Below, piece by piece: positions 61,711 to 64,000 of a DNA stretch of 64,000 nucleotides. The position numbers were made by a program, and so were the translations under genes. Within the stretch, counting starts at the first letter, position 1, and each line of letters begins with the position of its first letter. The DNA lies in contig NZ_JANQJQ010000015.1 in NCBI RefSeq assembly GCF_028281565.1, positions 124,001 through 188,000 on the forward strand, given 5' to 3'. The stretch comes from Seonamhaeicola sp. (GTDB taxonomy: Bacteria > Bacteroidota > Bacteroidia > Flavobacteriales > Flavobacteriaceae). The notes beneath the pieces are model-generated. The model did not search any database. It was not told where the DNA came from and saw nothing but the letters and a program-made list of their open reading frames with translations.

Positions 61711-63105
61711 TTACGAGGCCTTTTCTATTTTAGGAACTATAACCGATTCCCGGATCCAGCAGGGGATTTTAATTTCTTTACCGGAACACTCACAAATGAA
61801 TATCATCTGTTTGCTAGGTGCCAGTGCCTCGTATCTTTTAACATATTTGTCTGCATCCCTTTTTATGGTGGGATCTACCCTGGAAGCCTTTCTGGCTTCT
61901 TTGGCAGCTAGCCAATAGACGGCCCTTTTATTAAATGTATCATCGCCACAGTTATTGGCACTGGCCGCATACATGGCTGCTATAGCTAAATGAGGCCTTC
62001 CGTTTGAGGGGTTTAATTTCAGAGCTTTTCTAAAATAGTTCCTGGCCTGACTATAGTTTTTTTTCTGCTTTAAAATCAACCCTATTCTATAAGCTAACCT
62101 GGATTTTTTAAATGTATCGGTTTCTAACTCGTATGCTTCGGCTAAATACTTATTCACTTCTTCTGTTTTTCCGTTTTTGATAAGGACGGTCACCACATAA
62201 ATCTTGGTATCTGCTGAAGGCGCTACCTCATCATAGGCTTTAACCAGTTTTTCATACAAAGCCGCTTCTGTGCACTTTTTATGATACAGCCTACTCACGG
62301 CCCGTTTTAACCAAACAGCATCTGTTTTGTGGATCTCAAAGTCCCTGGTATATAACGGGATCAAGTTGGTACAGTCAGCTTTTTTATCAAGTAGCTTAGT
62401 AATATTATCAGAAATCAAACTGTAATTCTTTAAATAGCTTTCGTAAGATGCTTTACGTTGTATTTCTTTTTTGGTTAAAGGGGTGCCCTGATCTTCTTTT
62501 TCAATTAATTTATTTAGTTTAAGCGAATAATTTTTAACCTCGTTTTCTATTTTTTCATTAACGTCATCATACTTATCAAAAACCTCCTTTAATGTTTTTT
62601 TCCCTTCATCTTGTAAATCCACTATCAAAGAAAAATACGTATACAGGCTTTTCGGATTGGTGAATGTTTTTTTATCGGTTTGGAATGCTTTATCAAAACC
62701 CTCGTACAACGCCTCTTGAGATATTTGAAACAGCTCCTTATAATTATACCTAAGCTGATAGGCCTTAGAAATATATTCCCCATCCGCTGTTTGATCCGGA
62801 AAATAAGTCTCGCGGTCTTCCCATAGTTTTAATAGGTCTTCAATGAACTTTTTTTGTTCAGTACCTTTCGTCTTTTTGATCTTATTCTTTAGTAGCTTCT
62901 CTCCGTCAATATAGATAGCCATACTCAATTCCGGGCAATGGTTCCAGACAAACAGCCAGGGTTCATAGGCTCTGTCATAGTTCTTCGATTTTACGTATTC
63001 ATGAAAAATGGAAAGTTTGGTCTTGCATTCCATGTCCTTTTGAGCAAACCCCATGTGCATGCAACCCATAAAACACATTAGCAATATGGTGATCTTGATT
63101 TTCAT
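61711..63105 (-). CDS. Secreted TPR-repeat protein
   Basis: A 464-residue exported protein with a signal peptide (KITILLMCFMGCMHMGFAQ). Helical repeats span most of the chain. The part around 325-380 is a clear TPR pair: RIGLILKQKKNYSQARNYFRKALKLNPSNGRPHLAIAAMYAA. The C-terminal end (FICECSGKEIKIPCWIRESVIVPKIEK) is unusual in carrying paired cysteines. Likely a protein-protein scaffold in the periplasm. It ends 66 bases from the FAD/Fe-S gene start and may share a transcript. Confidence 0.82.
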   Translation of the reverse strand: MKIKITILLMCFMGCMHMGFAQKDMECKTKLSIFHEYVKSKNYDRAYEPWLFVWNHCPELSMAIYIDGEKLLKNKIKKTKGTEQKKFIEDLLKLWEDRETYFPDQTADGEYISKAYQLRYNYKELFQISQEALYEGFDKAFQTDKKTFTNPKSLYTYFSLIVDLQDEGKKTLKEVFDKYDDVNEKIENEVKNYSLKLNKLIEKEDQGTPLTKKEIQRKASYESYLKNYSLISDNITKLLDKKADCTNLIPLYTRDFEIHKTDAVWLKRAVSRLYHKKCTEAALYEKLVKAYDEVAPSADTKIYVVTVLIKNGKTEEVNKYLAEAYELETDTFKKSRLAYRIGLILKQKKNYSQARNYFRKALKLNPSNGRPHLAIAAMYAASANNCGDDTFNKRAVYWLAAKEARKASRVDPTIKRDADKYVKRYEALAPSKQMIFICECSGKEIKIPCWIRESVIVPKIEKAS

Positions 63106-63555
63106 AACGAGTTAGTTATTAGGATTTTGTTAATAAAATAAGCCACAAAATATGTGCCGAAGTTTAGCCATATTTGAATCTGGTTAAAATGATAAAAGCC
63201 CGGCTATCGCCAAGGCCTTTTCATGCTCTACCCCTTCAAGGACCCCCTACTTTAAAATAATCCGAACTGCTTTGCCCAAAACCTAAGACTCCTTTTTATA
63301 ATGATCGTCCCAGTTTTTGACGGCAGGGGTACCAAGTTTTCCAATGTGCTAAACCATTTGAGAATAAAACTATAGATGCTAATTTATTCTAGTCTTTTTT
63401 CATAAGTAGTAAAAGAGATGCCCTGCGTTCCCTGCATGGAACTCAGAACTCTAATGATCTGCTGTTTTACCATTACAAACCTAAGTTTTTAGACCAAAAC
63501 CAATTATCTTTAAAGTTAGATTTTAACTCATTTTAATTCTTTAATCAACGCTTAT
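63106..63555. other. Intergenic region between TPR gene and ppk2
   Basis: These 450 bases separate divergent genes. No convincing small reading frame, RNA gene or repeat was identified. A C-rich patch near 63235-63250 (CCCCTTCAAGGACCCCC) stands out in the AT-rich background but is unexplained. Confidence 0.4.
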
Positions 63556-64000
63556 ATGAAACTTATTAATTCAGAAGAGGACCCGGAATATATTAGCCTG
63601 CAAACAGAAATGGTATGGTTACAACAACATGTTAAAGAAACCAACCAACGTGTTATTATGCTTTTTGAAGGTAGGGATACCGCAGGAAAAGGAGGAGCAA
63701 TAATGCGTTTCATAAGATATTTAAATCCTCGTCTTTTTAAAGTTGTTGCTCTATCTAAACCTACGGAAGTTGAATCGGGACAATGGTATTTTCAACGTTA
63801 TATTGAACATTTACCCGGGCCGGGTCAAATAGTATTATTTGATAGAAGTTGGTACAACAGAGCCGTTGTTGAGCCTGTGATGGGTTTTTGTTCAAAAGAG
63901 CAACACGAATTATTTAACAAACAAGTTGTCCAGTTAGAATCCATGCTAATTGAAGATGGACTACACATGTTTAAGTTCTGGTTTTCCATAAATGCCCGGG
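63556..64000 (+). CDS. Polyphosphate kinase 2 family protein (3' end cut by window)
   Basis: Phosphorylates nucleoside mono- or diphosphates with polyphosphate, or runs in reverse. The visible 148 residues include Walker A EGRDTAGKGG (38-47), a lid-type segment (SKPTEVESGQWYFQRYI) and Walker B FDRSWYNRAVVEPVMGF from residue 95. The gene continues beyond the window. The subclass (class I, II or III) cannot be decided from the N-terminal half alone. Confidence 0.9.
   Translation, partial: MKLINSEEDPEYISLQTEMVWLQQHVKETNQRVIMLFEGRDTAGKGGAIMRFIRYLNPRLFKVVALSKPTEVESGQWYFQRYIEHLPGPGQIVLFDRSWYNRAVVEPVMGFCSKEQHELFNKQVVQLESMLIEDGLHMFKFWFSINAR

Noticed and set aside
1-64000. CRISPR array
   Set aside because: No set of regularly spaced direct repeats with unique spacers was found in any intergenic gap.

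Overview
The window comes from a member of the Bacteroidota, most likely a marine Flavobacteriaceae species. It is AT-rich, it carries a SusC/SusD pair with a hybrid two-component regulator, many secreted proteins have Bacteroidota-type lipoprotein signals, ribosome binding sites are rarely visible, and TAnnTTTG promoter boxes occur. The housekeeping gene orders (yceD-rpmF-fabH-accB-accC, tdk-alr) also fit this class. No species name can be given from sequence alone.

Bases 1-24325 form a carbohydrate utilisation region. It starts inside a GH88 unsaturated glucuronyl hydrolase, followed by a GH2 lipoprotein. A tight minus-strand operon follows: aldehyde dehydrogenase, APH-type kinase and a divergent enolase paralogue. 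Next come a GH3 glycosidase and a GntP-type sugar-acid permease (plus strand). A 1095-residue FG-GAP/ASPIC lipoprotein, SusD, SusC and a hybrid two-component system follow on the minus strand. GH88 and GntP point to a uronic-acid-containing glycan. The aldehyde dehydrogenase-kinase-enolase trio looks like a private lower pathway for a sugar-acid fragment (inference), but the enolase has two active-site substitutions.

Bases 24377-26530 hold a compact three-gene cassette: a possible HigB-like toxin, an XRE-family antitoxin and a SecB-like chaperone. This has the layout of a toxin-antitoxin-chaperone (TAC) module and is the best candidate for an undescribed system here. A strong terminator and tRNA-Ala(GGC) on the minus strand follow it.

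Bases 26530-39256 are mixed: a sulfatase, a short secreted protein, an intradiol-dioxygenase-like lipoprotein, a universal stress protein, a GNAT-MATE pair, two very small membrane proteins, QueD, LpxH, an MFS exporter, a Fic protein, RecJ, OsmC and an AhpD-like protein.

Bases 39380-64000 are mostly conserved core genes: a uracil-DNA glycosylase-like protein, a HopJ-family protein, RsmI, thymidine kinase, alanine racemase, MscL, aspartate-semialdehyde dehydrogenase, an HTTM-like membrane protein pair, a prolyl oligopeptidase, an ABC ATPase, a GreA-like factor, an FAD oxidoreductase, the fatty-acid operon, PdxA, riboflavin synthase, a PID-CTERM-like protein, a large FAD/Fe-S oxidoreductase, a TPR protein and a truncated PPK2.

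Several intergenic gaps contain imperfect palindromes that begin TGTCA and end TGACA. Two of them sit exactly in the loop of a rho-independent terminator hairpin.
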